From NCBI RefSeq assembly GCF_000304335.1, contig NZ_CAJF01000008.1, positions 1 to 64,000 on the forward strand: a stretch of DNA of 64,000 nt. The letters are read 5' to 3'. This document shows, one piece after another, positions 16,881 through 25,216 of the stretch. A program made the translations under genes and the position numbers. The DNA comes from Microbacterium yannicii PS01 (GTDB lineage Bacteria; Actinomycetota; Actinomycetes; Actinomycetales; Microbacteriaceae). Under the pieces are notes generated by a model that was not told where the DNA came from, made no database searches, and saw only the letters and a program-made list of their open reading frames with translations. The stretch's first letter is position 1. Each line of letters begins with the position of its first letter.

Positions 16881-18505
16881 GGCTGTCGACACATGACGAT
16901 GCCAGCGCGCTGATCCGCGCCGCGTCGGAGCTCTACCTCGACGACCCGGTCGCGATGACGGTGCTCTCCGACCTCGACCGGCGCCTGCGCGAGCCTCTGC
17001 GCCTTGCACTGGCCGGGATGGTGAAGGCGGGGAAGTCGACGCTCTTGAACGCCATGCTCGGAGAGCAGCTCGCGCCGACCGACGCCGGGGAGTGCACCCG
17101 GGTGGTCACGTGGTACCGGTATTCCGCGACTCCCACCGTCACCATGCATCCGCATGACGGCGCTCCGCGGAGGATGCCGATCCGTCGCGACGACGGACGC
17201 CTGGTGCTCGACCTCGGCGAGGTCCCGGCCGAGGATGTCGCGTGGATCGATGTGGGATGGCCGGTCACGGGTCTGCGCTCGATGATCCTCATCGACACCC
17301 CGGGAATCGCCTCCCTCTCCCGTGACGTGTCGGCGCGTTCCACCGATTTCCTCGTCCCCGACACCGAACCTTCGTCAGCCGACGCGATCGTCTACCTCAT
17401 GCGTCACATGCATGCCTCGGACCTCAAATTCCTGGAGTCGTTTCGCGATACGGCCGCGGGCGCCTCCCAGACAGTCAATGCCGTGGCCGTACTGTCGCGA
17501 GCGGATGAGATCGGATCGGGCCGGATCGACTCGCTGCTCTCGGCCGGCAAGGTGGCACGACGGTACGAGAAGGACGGCGATCTGGCGTCTCTCTCGCTCG
17601 GTGTCGTTCCCGTCGCCGGACTCCTGGCGGAGAGTGCTCGAACGCTTCGAGAGGATGAGTATGCGTCGTTCCTCACGCTCGCGAACCTGGAGCGCGCGAG
17701 CCGCGAGCGCCTGATGGTCTCGGCCGACCGCTTCATCCGGCCGACCGAACTCACGACCCTGAGCGTCGACGTGCGGCGGGATCTGCTCGGGCGCTTCGGC
17801 ATCTTCGGCGTGCGACTGGCGACCGCGCTCATTCGCGGGGGCGTGGCTGACTCGACGCAGCTCTCGGAGCAGCTCGTGCAGCAGAGCGGCTTGAACGAAC
17901 TGCAGCAGTTCATCCGGGAGCAGTTCCGCACGCGCGGTGATGCGCTGAAAGTGCGCGGTGTGCTCGACGCTCTCGAGGCGCTCCTGCGCGACCGACCCCG
18001 TCCCGGAACCGATGAGATCCGTGGCGGCGTCGAGCGCATCTACGCGACCGCTCACACCCTGCGCGAGCTCTCACTGCTCTCGCGCGCTCGCGCGGCCGGA
18101 TTGCCGCTGAGCCGTTCCGACGCGAAGGATGCCGAGCAGATCATCGGTGGCGACGGCACGGCCGCCCACGCCCGCCTCGGTCTTCCCGAAACGGCCACAC
18201 CGCAGGAGATGCGTGACCGCCTCGACGAGAAACTCGTCTACTGGCGCACGCTGAGCCAGTCGCCGTTGGCCGAGCGTGCGACCGTGGAGGCCACGCGCGT
18301 CGTCATCCGCAGCCTCGAAGAGGTGGCGTCAGTACTCGCCTCCGGCGTCGCTGCCCGCGCGGCGGACGTCGTGGCGTCGAGCGGTCCAGTGCAGGGCGCC
18401 TCGGAAGGTGCTGAAGAGCAGAGCGACGAGGGCGAGCCCCCATTGGGCGAGCAGAACCTGACGCACGAGCGGCCCGTTGTCGCCCACCGCGACGATCTCC
18501 AGTGA
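16877..18505 (+). CDS. Dynamin-like GTPase, IniC-like
   Basis: A 542-residue GTPase. The P-loop GMVKAGKST is at 47-55, G3 DTPG at 140-143 and the G4 position is SRADE (207-211), a variant of the usual NKxD/TKxD. It has no obvious membrane-insertion helix, so it may be the soluble partner of the IniA-like protein, as in heterodimeric bacterial dynamins. The GTG overlaps the upstream stop. The last 59 residues or so (acidic, low complexity) are encoded in DNA that also encodes the final helix of the convergent membrane protein (18329-18505), an unusual 177-bp antisense overlap. Confidence 0.85.
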   Translation: MRLSTHDDASALIRAASELYLDDPVAMTVLSDLDRRLREPLRLALAGMVKAGKSTLLNAMLGEQLAPTDAGECTRVVTWYRYSATPTVTMHPHDGAPRRMPIRRDDGRLVLDLGEVPAEDVAWIDVGWPVTGLRSMILIDTPGIASLSRDVSARSTDFLVPDTEPSSADAIVYLMRHMHASDLKFLESFRDTAAGASQTVNAVAVLSRADEIGSGRIDSLLSAGKVARRYEKDGDLASLSLGVVPVAGLLAESARTLREDEYASFLTLANLERASRERLMVSADRFIRPTELTTLSVDVRRDLLGRFGIFGVRLATALIRGGVADSTQLSEQLVQQSGLNELQQFIREQFRTRGDALKVRGVLDALEALLRDRPRPGTDEIRGGVERIYATAHTLRELSLLSRARAAGLPLSRSDAKDAEQIIGGDGTAAHARLGLPETATPQEMRDRLDEKLVYWRTLSQSPLAERATVEATRVVIRSLEEVASVLASGVAARAADVVASSGPVQGASEGAEEQSDEGEPPLGEQNLTHERPVVAHRDDLQ

Positions 18506-19180
18506 CAGCAGGAACAGCAGGATCTGCAGGATGACCGTCGCGAGCTGCCACCATCTCACGTTCGGCTTCCGACTGGAGAACGACACGAGCAGCACGATCT
18601 GCCACAGCAGAAGGCCGACGGCGATGCCGAAGACAGCCCAGTAGATGATGTCGGCGGCGGCGTCGTACGTCTCGTCGCTGCGGCCCTCTGAGACGCCACG
18701 CACCACGTCGGCGATCAACGGGAGCTGGTCTTCCCTGATCACGAACAGGTAGACGACGGCGATCCCGCCGGCCAGCAAACTCATGACCCACAGGAACTGG
18801 CTGATCCGCACCGAGAACGGCGGCGGCAGCTTCGTCAGGACGGGTGCCGCATTGGGGCTGGCCGTGGGCGGGCGCTCCGGGGCCTCACGCTTCGGCGGCG
18901 GGGGCTGTCGGGGTCGGCCCTGCGGTGCGTCCATCGGCGGGGGAGGAGTCACCTCGGATGCCGGCACCCGGGCCACCGGGACGCGCCCGATCGCCTGCGA
19001 ACCGGGCGGCCGGGCCGTCGTGTCGGACGGCCCTGCAGCGGGTGCGGGCCGCGGCGCCTTGCGACGGGGCTGCTCGACCGGCGGATCTTCGAAGGTGGGC
19101 GGTGGAGGCTTGGAACGACCGCTCGCGCGCCCCGGCTTAGCCGTGGCGCGCGAGCGGTCGTCGTCGTTCCGATCGGTCAC
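18329..19180 (-). CDS. Four-helix membrane protein with Pro-rich N-terminal tail
   Basis: A 283-residue protein of unknown function. Residues 1-120 are Pro-rich, basic and probably disordered in the cytoplasm. Four membrane helices follow at about 126-147, 176-199, 210-232 and 240-258, with a short Arg-rich tail. It lies inside the iniBAC-like locus, so it could be a membrane partner for the GTPases or IniB-like proteins. The GTG at 19180 has a leaderless -10 box that reuses the stop codon of the preceding iniB-like gene. Its 3' end overlaps the IniC-like gene by 177 bp on the other strand. Both frames look real because the fourth helix is encoded inside the overlap. Confidence 0.75.
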   Translation of the reverse strand: MTDRNDDDRSRATAKPGRASGRSKPPPPTFEDPPVEQPRRKAPRPAPAAGPSDTTARPPGSQAIGRVPVARVPASEVTPPPPMDAPQGRPRQPPPPKREAPERPPTASPNAAPVLTKLPPPFSVRISQFLWVMSLLAGGIAVVYLFVIREDQLPLIADVVRGVSEGRSDETYDAAADIIYWAVFGIAVGLLLWQIVLLVSFSSRKPNVRWWQLATVILQILLFLLSLEIVAVGDNGPLVRQVLLAQWGLALVALLFSTFRGALHWTARRHDVRRAGSDAGGEY

Positions 19181-19186
19181 ACCGGA

Positions 19187-19192
19187 ACCTTA
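19187..19192 (-). promoter_or_regulatory. -10 box overlapping the upstream stop codon
   Basis: On the minus strand TAAGGT ends 6 nt before the GTG at 19180. Its first three bases are the TAA stop of the iniB-like gene at 19190-19936. Confidence 0.55.
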
Positions 19193-19936
19193 CATCTGCT
19201 CTTCTGTCTCGGGCTCCACGTAGATGTCCTCCACGACCGCGGAGTCGTCCGAGTAGTAGTTGCCCTCGTTCGTCGCCTCGACCTCGGTCGACACGTTGTT
19301 CTCGACGGCGACCTCGGTCGTGTCGTTGAACGAGTCGTCGACCTCGACATCCACCGCGACGTCGGTCGAGTCGTCGTTGAACGACTCCTCGGCGTCCACT
19401 TCGACCTCGGTCTCGGTGTTCGTCGACTCGTCGTCGAACGAGTCGTTGATGTTGGTCGTGGTGTCCTCGTTGCCGATCGCCACGTCGCCGACCGTCGTGT
19501 CGGTGTCGGAGTTGTCGACCTCGGCATCTTCACCCGCAGCAGCGCCGTTGTCGCCGCTGTTCACGATGGCTTCCTGGTCGAAGATCTGGTTGACGTCGCC
19601 GTCGGCCCAGATGTTCTGGTTGACCGACTGGTCGACGATCGTCGCCCGGTTGTCGATCGAGAAGCTGTTCGTGATGTTCGTGATCTCCTTCTCGACAGAA
19701 GGAGGTCCGGGCGGGGTCGGGTTGTGCCCGCCATGCGGCTTGTGGTGCACGTCGGGGCGGTCGACGATAACCGGCGCGACGGCGCGGACGTCTTCGACGC
19801 ACGCATCCCCGAGCCCGTTACGCGCGAGCGTGCCCTGCGGGTCCTCATCGAACTCCTCCGCCGCAGCGGGGTCATTCAGCAGACTGAGTATGAACTCAAT
19901 CAGTGCGTCGGCAATCGTTGCCAGCGGTGTGGTCAT
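19190..19936 (-). CDS. IniB N-terminal-domain protein 2
   Basis: A 248-residue acidic protein. Residues 8-48 match the IniB N-terminal domain (IEFILSLLNDPAAAEEFDED, GTLARNGL). A His/Pro-rich linker follows. Residues 92-157 are the block shared with the first IniB-like protein (DQSV, FDQEAIVNSGDNGAAAG, TTVGDVAIGNE), then DSFND-type repeats and a C-terminus containing NYYSDDSAVVED. No signal peptide is visible. The ATG at 19936 follows ACAGGAG by about 8 nt. It is next to and in the same orientation as the LuxR/Hsp70 genes but has its own candidate operator (19992-20043). Confidence 0.85.
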   Translation of the reverse strand: MTTPLATIADALIEFILSLLNDPAAAEEFDEDPQGTLARNGLGDACVEDVRAVAPVIVDRPDVHHKPHGGHNPTPPGPPSVEKEITNITNSFSIDNRATIVDQSVNQNIWADGDVNQIFDQEAIVNSGDNGAAAGEDAEVDNSDTDTTVGDVAIGNEDTTTNINDSFDDESTNTETEVEVDAEESFNDDSTDVAVDVEVDDSFNDTTEVAVENNVSTEVEATNEGNYYSDDSAVVEDIYVEPETEEQM

Positions 19937-19991
19937 GACTCGGCTCCTGTCACTTCGAAACTCATTCCTGAGATTAGGTGGTTCTCACAAT

Positions 19992-20043
19992 CAGCGAATC
20001 GGGGGTTTCCCCGAATCGCTGGGGGGCTTTAGGGGTTTCGCAT
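19992..20043 (-). promoter_or_regulatory. Two-part candidate operator of iniB-like gene 2
   Basis: On the minus strand ATGCGAAACCCCTA (20043-20030) is followed by a 13-bp inverted repeat with one mismatch (20021-20009 with 20004-19992) whose core is GGGG-N4-CCCC. This mirrors the motif upstream of the first iniB-like gene. A possible -10 (TAATCT, 19978-19973) lies just downstream, placing the motif where an activator would bind. Confidence 0.6.
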
Positions 20044-20059
20044 CGGGGTGCGGGGATCA

Positions 20060-22612
20060 TCACGAATCCTGCTCCGATGTCGCACCCGAATGCTCGAGCG
20101 CGACGCGCAGCTTCGCGATCAGATCGGACCGCGATGTGGCGCCGAGCCGGCGTCGGATGCTCGCGATGTGATGCTCGGCGGTTCGCGGCGAGATGAAGAT
20201 CGTCTCGCCGATCTCGGCGTAGGTCTTGCCCTGTACCACCAGTCGTGCGACGTCGGTCTCGCGTTCGCTGAGGCCGGCGACCGCGGCGGTCCGGACGGGG
20301 CCGGTGCCGGTGTCCTCGGCGGGCGCGTCGCCCGTCCGGGCGTTCTCCGGCGGGTGCAACTCGCGTGCACGGGCGAGGAGACGGGCCGAGACCTTGCGAT
20401 CCGATGAGCGTGCCGCTCCTTGGCCTGCGAGGCGGGCGGCATCCCACCGCAATCCCACGGCGGCGAGCGCCTGCGCTGCGGAGTCGACGTCATCAGGGTC
20501 CGCGGTGCCGCCGAGCACGGACGTCCAGGTGCGCCCGGCCTTGGCCATCGTTTCGGCCACGTGGCTGCGCGGGGCCGCCTCGACGAGGGCGTGCGCGTGA
20601 GGGCTCAGCGAGGCGGGGCGGTCCAGGAGGATGCCCTCCTGGATGCCGGCCCAGCGCAGGTGCGCCGACCAGACCGGGGGGAAGCCCAGTCGCTCGACGA
20701 TCCCGATGGCTCGAGCGAGCAGCGGGTCGGTGATCGCCTGATCGCCGAGCCGGGCGCCTGCGCTCACGAACTCGACCAGCGGCAGGAGAGTGAACAGATC
20801 GACGTCGGCGTCGAGCATGCTGTCGCGTGCGCCGTCCCAGGCCACCGTGAGGGCGGCGGCGTCCTCGTACCGCCGGGCGAGGCCGATGCGGATCGCCTGC
20901 ACCAGGAGGTCGTCGCGCGGCGCAGGGGTCGCCGTGAGGGCGAGTGCGGCGGTGAGAGCCTCCCGAGCCTGCGGTCCGCGTGCCTGCTGCAGCGCGATCC
21001 ATGAACGCCAGAGGAGGAGCCTCGACATCGTCCACGGTGTGCCGCTGTGACCCTCGACGGCCGCGTCGACGACCGAGCGGGCGGTGGCGAGGTCGCCGCT
21101 GCTGATGGCCACGATCGCCGCGATCACCGCGGGATGCTCGGGCATCGGGGCGGAACTCTGCGATGACGTGTACAAGTGCGAGGCGCGCACGAGATCGGCC
21201 AGGGCCGCCTCGCTGCGGGCCGACCCGAGCGTTGCCAGCAGTCCGCGCCGCAGCAGCTTCATCGCGACACCGAGCGTCGAAGGGGCGGTCTTGGTGACGC
21301 TCTCCGGCTCGCCGGCGACAGCAGCCGCGTCGCCCACGCCGATCCGGGCGACGAGCGCGCGAACGGATGCCTCGGCGGTCGTCGGCGGGAATATGTCGTA
21401 GAAGCCGCACCCGGTCTCGAGCATGCCGCGCATCGACCATGTCGCCGCTGCGACATCGGCCAGTCGCGACGACTGCGACTCGGTGCGGTCGGGATACGCG
21501 ACGGCCTCGTCGATCAGCTGTGCGGCGCCGTCGATGTCGCCGCACGCCCAGGCCGCCTGCGCGCGTCGTGCCGACAGGTCGGCTGAGGAGATGCCAGCCT
21601 GCGCGGCCGCCCGGTAGAGCTGCTGCGCGCGCTGCGGATCAGTTTCGAGAAGCTGGTCCCCGCGCTCGACGAGAGCGGCGCTCAGCTGCGGGTGACGAAC
21701 ATCGGCGAGCATGCCGTCGCCGCCGGCCGCGAGCGGATCGAACCCGCCGGGAAAGCCCGAGAAGAGGTCGACGAGCCGGCCGACCGGCAGGCTCGCGCGC
21801 ACCGCGGTTCGCACCGCGGGAACCGGGCGGCCGTTGCGCAGAAGGAGCCCCTCGGCGTAGCCCTGGGCGATCACCCTCTCGGGGTCCTCGAGCAGCTTCG
21901 CCGGGATCGGTCCCTCGTCCGAGCTGACCACGCAGATCGCTTCGATGAGCCGCCGCACGTCGTCTTCCAGCACCTCGAGCCGGTGGGCGACGCTCTGTTC
22001 GAGCACGTGTCCGAGTGCGGCGTGGGCGCCGTCGCCTTCGCAGTCGCGATCATCGTGGGCGACGAGGGCGGCCGAGACCAGCCACGAGACGCCACCGGTC
22101 ATCTGAAGGATGTGATCGAGGCACGAGGCCGACAGCGTGCGCCCCTGCGCTTCGAGGTGATCGAGGACGTCCGCACGGGTGACGTGGCCGAGCACGACCG
22201 CCGGACGGCTGCGCTCAAGGTGCCGGGCGATGGACGACAGCTCCTGCGTGTGAGGCCACGGCCGACTGGCGGCCAGAAGCGCCGCGTCGGGATCGGAGGC
22301 GCGGATGCCGAGATCGTCGAGCTGCTCAGTAGGAAGGAGGTGCAGGTCGTCCACGAGCAGGATGCTCGAGGACGACACCTTCCGCACGTCGGTGTCGGGA
22401 CCCAGCACCGCTACCGGCACGTTGCTCTGCGTGAGGAACCGCTGCGCATTGCGCAGGATCGTGGTCTTGCCCGACCCGGCGTTCCCCGAGATCAGCACCC
22501 GCGGGGGCGTGTCGTCGGCGGTGAGCGCGTCGATGAGTGGGCGGGCGTGTCGCGCGCCCGTGAAATCCGCAGCGTCGAAGAACGACGCCACCGTCAGAGT
22601 TGGCGTAGGCAT
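20060..22612 (-). CDS. LuxR-type (MalT/IniR-like) ATP-dependent transcription regulator
   Basis: An 850-residue STAND-type regulator. The P-loop GNAGSGKTT is at 43-51, the Walker B-like segment ILLVDDLHLL near 84-93, a long helical repeat region follows, and the C-terminal LuxR helix-turn-helix begins LSERETDVARLVVQG with SPRTAEHHIASIRRRLG. In Mycobacterium, the MalT-type protein IniR is encoded beside iniB and controls iniBAC; position, size and architecture here agree. It probably activates the two iniB-like promoters through the shared motif. It starts 24 bp after the hsp70-like gene, so the two are likely co-transcribed. The ATG follows GAAAG only weakly (CTTTCGAGGTTCATC region). Confidence 0.85.
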   Translation of the reverse strand: MPTPTLTVASFFDAADFTGARHARPLIDALTADDTPPRVLISGNAGSGKTTILRNAQRFLTQSNVPVAVLGPDTDVRKVSSSSILLVDDLHLLPTEQLDDLGIRASDPDAALLAASRPWPHTQELSSIARHLERSRPAVVLGHVTRADVLDHLEAQGRTLSASCLDHILQMTGGVSWLVSAALVAHDDRDCEGDGAHAALGHVLEQSVAHRLEVLEDDVRRLIEAICVVSSDEGPIPAKLLEDPERVIAQGYAEGLLLRNGRPVPAVRTAVRASLPVGRLVDLFSGFPGGFDPLAAGGDGMLADVRHPQLSAALVERGDQLLETDPQRAQQLYRAAAQAGISSADLSARRAQAAWACGDIDGAAQLIDEAVAYPDRTESQSSRLADVAAATWSMRGMLETGCGFYDIFPPTTAEASVRALVARIGVGDAAAVAGEPESVTKTAPSTLGVAMKLLRRGLLATLGSARSEAALADLVRASHLYTSSQSSAPMPEHPAVIAAIVAISSGDLATARSVVDAAVEGHSGTPWTMSRLLLWRSWIALQQARGPQAREALTAALALTATPAPRDDLLVQAIRIGLARRYEDAAALTVAWDGARDSMLDADVDLFTLLPLVEFVSAGARLGDQAITDPLLARAIGIVERLGFPPVWSAHLRWAGIQEGILLDRPASLSPHAHALVEAAPRSHVAETMAKAGRTWTSVLGGTADPDDVDSAAQALAAVGLRWDAARLAGQGAARSSDRKVSARLLARARELHPPENARTGDAPAEDTGTGPVRTAAVAGLSERETDVARLVVQGKTYAEIGETIFISPRTAEHHIASIRRRLGATSRSDLIAKLRVALEHSGATSEQDS

Positions 22613-22636
22613 GATGAACCTCGAAAGACGGGCGAC

Positions 22637-24559
22637 TCAGGCCGGGGCGTCGACGTCGGGAGTGGCCGCGGGAACCGGCTCGACGGGCGGTTCGGTCACT
22701 GTCGCGTCGGCGTCGAGAGACGTGGCGTCGACGGACGTGCCGTCGGTCGAGGTCCCGTCGGTTGACGTCCCGTCCGTCGAGGTTCCGTCGGTGGAGGTCC
22801 CGTCCGTCGAGGTTCCGTCGGTGGAGGTTCCGTCGGTGGAGGTGCCGTCGGTGGAGGTTCCGTCGGTCGAGGTGCCGTCCGTGGAGGTACCGTCCGTCGA
22901 GGTGCCGTCCGACGAGCTGCCGTCCGTGGAGCTGCCGCCGTCGGTGTTGCCGGACTGAGTCCCGGGGTTGGCGCTCGGCGGGGGAGTCGGCTTGGCACCC
23001 TTCGTCGGCTTCGGAGCCGCTGCCGCGTCCGCGGGCTTGGTCGGCGGCGGAGCCTGCTTGGCTCCGCGGCGCGGTCCGGGGTTGTTGGCCTTCGGCTGCG
23101 CCTGCTGCTGCTTCGGAGTATCGGCGACGGGCGCAGTGTCGGTGACCGGCGCCACGATCTCTTCCTCCGGAGCGACGTCGGCATCCGTGCCGGAGTCCGT
23201 CGTCTTGGAATCGGATGCGGACGGGGCGAAGAAGTCGCCGATGCCGGTCCCGGCCGTCATGGTGCTGCCGAAGACGATCGCGGCGGCGACGACGATCGCG
23301 CCGCCCGAGACGGCGAGGATGTGGCGTGCGCTCGGCGTGGACCTGCCGGCCACCGGACCCACCGGAGCGGCGAGGGCCGGAGCCTGCGTCGCCGGGATGA
23401 GCTCGAGCTCGCCCGCCGAAGCCGCGGAGGCGTCGAGGAGGGCGAGGTCGGTCGAGACGCCGATCTGGCGATCGGTGAGACGGATGAGCGCCGTGCGGGC
23501 TGCGCCGAGCGCGATCGACGACTTGGGATCCGCGTCGATCGCCGTCGGGCGGTCCAGCCGTTCAGAGAGGCGCTGCGTGACCAGAGGGATGCGCGAGGAT
23601 CCGCCGATGAGCAGAACCGACTCGAGCTGCTCGGGTGTCACGTCGGCGGCGTCGAGGGCGTCTTCCAGGGCGTCGATCGTCTGCTCGACCGAGCCGTCGA
23701 TCATGTCCTCGAACTCCGCGCGAGTGAGCCGCACGCTCGATCGCCCGGCGGTCAGGAGCACGGGAACGACGACGTCCGAGTCGAACGACAGCGCCTCCTT
23801 GGCGTCGACGCACTCGCGACGCAGCTGCGAGAGCGCGATGCGGGCGTCGGGCGAAGCATCCGCCAGCACATCCGCCGGGACGTCTGCGGCGTGCAGCACG
23901 TGGCGCAGCACCGCGTCGTCGAAGTCGGCGCCGCCGAGGTTGTCCAGACCGATGGGGGCGCTCATCAGTTCGAACGCGTCGTCCTGCTTGCGGAGGATGA
24001 CGCAGTCGAAGGTGCCACCGCCGAGGTCGTACACGGCGAGCGTCTGCCCGTCGTCGAGCGCGCGCGCCGCCTCGTACTGGCGGGCGGCGGCCTCCGGCTC
24101 GGTGATGAACTCCACTGCGCCCACGCCGATGGCGTCGAGCGCCGCGCGCACGAGGCCGATGCGGTGCGGGCCCCACATCGCCGGGTGGGTCAGGATGACG
24201 GCCTCCGGCTGCACGCCCTCACGCTCGGTGACGATCTCGATCACGCTCGCGACCGTGCGCGCATACAGCTGCTCGGCACGGATCGACTGGCCGCCGACCA
24301 TGAGCGGCACCTCGTCGCCGATGCTGCGCTTGAACTCGCGGATCAACCGCTCCGGCTGCGTGACGCCTCGCCGCTCGGCGACGTCGCCGAACAGGAGCTC
24401 GCCGTCTTCCGCCACGAAGACGACCGTGGCGACACTGTCGCTCCGGCGTCCCAGCGGAAATGACGCCGCGGAGATGCTGCCGTCAGCAGAAAGGCGCGCC
24501 GTTGCGGCCCCTACCCGACTCGTCCCCACGTCGACAGCAAGGAAATATGACTCACCCAT
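22637..24559 (-). CDS. Hsp70-family ATPase fused to a membrane helix and extracytoplasmic repeat tail
   Basis: A 640-residue protein. Residues 1-375 or so form an Hsp70/actin-type ATPase domain: AVDVGTSRVGAA (phosphate 1), YDLGGGTFDCVI (phosphate 2) and LLIGGSSRIPLV (adenosine). There is no Hsp70 substrate-binding domain. A single membrane helix lies near 412-433, followed by an acidic, Pro/Lys/Ala-rich spacer and about 11 GTSTD pentapeptides, predicted outside the cell. It is likely a membrane-bound chaperone-like sensor or assembly factor for the IniB/GTPase system. The ATG at 24559 starts MGESYFLAVDVGTS; longer readings lack conservation. The LuxR gene follows in the same operon. Confidence 0.85.
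   Translation of the reverse strand: MGESYFLAVDVGTSRVGAATARLSADGSISAASFPLGRRSDSVATVVFVAEDGELLFGDVAERRGVTQPERLIREFKRSIGDEVPLMVGGQSIRAEQLYARTVASVIEIVTEREGVQPEAVILTHPAMWGPHRIGLVRAALDAIGVGAVEFITEPEAAARQYEAARALDDGQTLAVYDLGGGTFDCVILRKQDDAFELMSAPIGLDNLGGADFDDAVLRHVLHAADVPADVLADASPDARIALSQLRRECVDAKEALSFDSDVVVPVLLTAGRSSVRLTRAEFEDMIDGSVEQTIDALEDALDAADVTPEQLESVLLIGGSSRIPLVTQRLSERLDRPTAIDADPKSSIALGAARTALIRLTDRQIGVSTDLALLDASAASAGELELIPATQAPALAAPVGPVAGRSTPSARHILAVSGGAIVVAAAIVFGSTMTAGTGIGDFFAPSASDSKTTDSGTDADVAPEEEIVAPVTDTAPVADTPKQQQAQPKANNPGPRRGAKQAPPPTKPADAAAAPKPTKGAKPTPPPSANPGTQSGNTDGGSSTDGSSSDGTSTDGTSTDGTSTDGTSTDGTSTDGTSTDGTSTDGTSTDGTSTDGTSTDGTSTDGTSVDATSLDADATVTEPPVEPVPAATPDVDAPA
22741..22920 (-). repeat. 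Twelve 15-bp tandem repeats encoding GTSTD
   Basis: Twelve in-register 15-bp units encode the pentapeptide tail of the Hsp70-like protein. The complementary strand gives spurious open frames. The copy number is likely to vary between strains. Confidence 0.88.
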
Positions 24560-24788
24560 TAGAAATACTGCCCCCACATCCCAGTGCGAGCTCCCCCGAC
24601 CTCGCGGTGTCGTCGCTCTCAAACCATTCCCCGATGTGAGAGTCAGGCGACGCTTGCGATGATACATGCGGTCTCGCGGCGGGGGAAGGGTTCAGCCCCA
24701 ACCGGACACCGGGTTTCGCGAACAGACCGGCAGCCGACGGGGAATGTTCATCTCAAGACCGGATCAGATGACGTGTCGGCGTCATGGA

Positions 24789-24815
24789 TTGGCACTCACG
24801 TTGCAGGAGTGCCAA
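24789..24815. promoter_or_regulatory. CIRCE operator 1 (HrcA binding site)
   Basis: TTGGCACTC-N9-GAGTGCCAA is a perfect 9-bp inverted repeat matching the CIRCE consensus (TTAGCACTC-N9-GAGTGCTAA). It overlaps the -35 region of groES. Confidence 0.9.
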
Positions 24816-24830
24816 TCCCTTGCCTAGACT
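24801..24830 (+). promoter_or_regulatory. groES promoter
   Basis: TTGCAG (24801-24806), an 18-bp spacer and TAGACT (24825-24830). It lies between and across the two CIRCE elements. Confidence 0.6.
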
Positions 24831-24834
24831 TGCG

Positions 24835-24861
24835 TTAGCACTCTCAGTGTGCGGGTGCTAA
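24835..24861. promoter_or_regulatory. CIRCE operator 2 (HrcA binding site)
   Basis: TTAGCACTC-N9-GGGTGCTAA, one mismatch from a perfect inverted repeat, at the expected transcription start. The rest of the 337-bp gap (24560-24788) holds no gene; it must contain the hsp70-like promoter, which I could not place. Confidence 0.88.
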
Positions 24862-24896
24862 CGAGTCTTCAGTCTCAAGGAAAGAAGAGGTAGACC

Positions 24897-25193
24897 GTGT
24901 CGGTTTCCATCAAGCCGCTCGAGGACCGCATCGTCATCAAGCAGGTCGAGGCCGAGCAGACCACCGCGAGTGGCCTCGTCATCCCCGATACTGCCAAGGA
25001 GAAGCCGCAGGAGGGCGAAGTCGTCGCCGTCGGCCCCGGCCGCATCGACGACAACGGCAACCGCATCCCCCTCGACGTGTCCGTCGGCGACCGCGTGCTT
25101 TACAGCAAGTACGGCGGCACCGAGGTCAAGTTCGGCGCGGACGAGTTCCTCGTCCTGTCGGCCCGCGACGTCCTGGCGGTCGTCGTTCGCTGA
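24897..25193 (+). CDS. groES: Co-chaperonin GroES
   Basis: A 98-residue chaperonin cap with the family pattern [35 protein letters not shown] and [13 protein letters not shown], and usual length. The start is GTG at 24897 after AAGGAAAGAAGAGG. No groEL follows, as in many actinobacteria where a groEL copy is elsewhere. It is controlled by two CIRCE elements, so it should be heat-induced through HrcA. Confidence 0.97.
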   Translation: MSVSIKPLEDRIVIKQVEAEQTTASGLVIPDTAKEKPQEGEVVAVGPGRIDDNGNRIPLDVSVGDRVLYSKYGGTEVKFGADEFLVLSARDVLAVVVR

Positions 25194-25216
25194 CCCACGC
25201 GTACAGCGCAGTTTCG

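Noticed and set aside
22305..24662. Plus-strand frames opposite the Hsp70 and LuxR genes, including one with EVPSV repeats
   Set aside because: The repeats are the complement of the GTSTD array; the minus-strand frame carries the Hsp70 motifs.
24560..24788. Third copy of the iniB operator upstream of the hsp70-like gene
   Set aside because: Only GGGTTTCGC (24711-24719) resembles part of the motif; the rest, including the palindrome, does not match.
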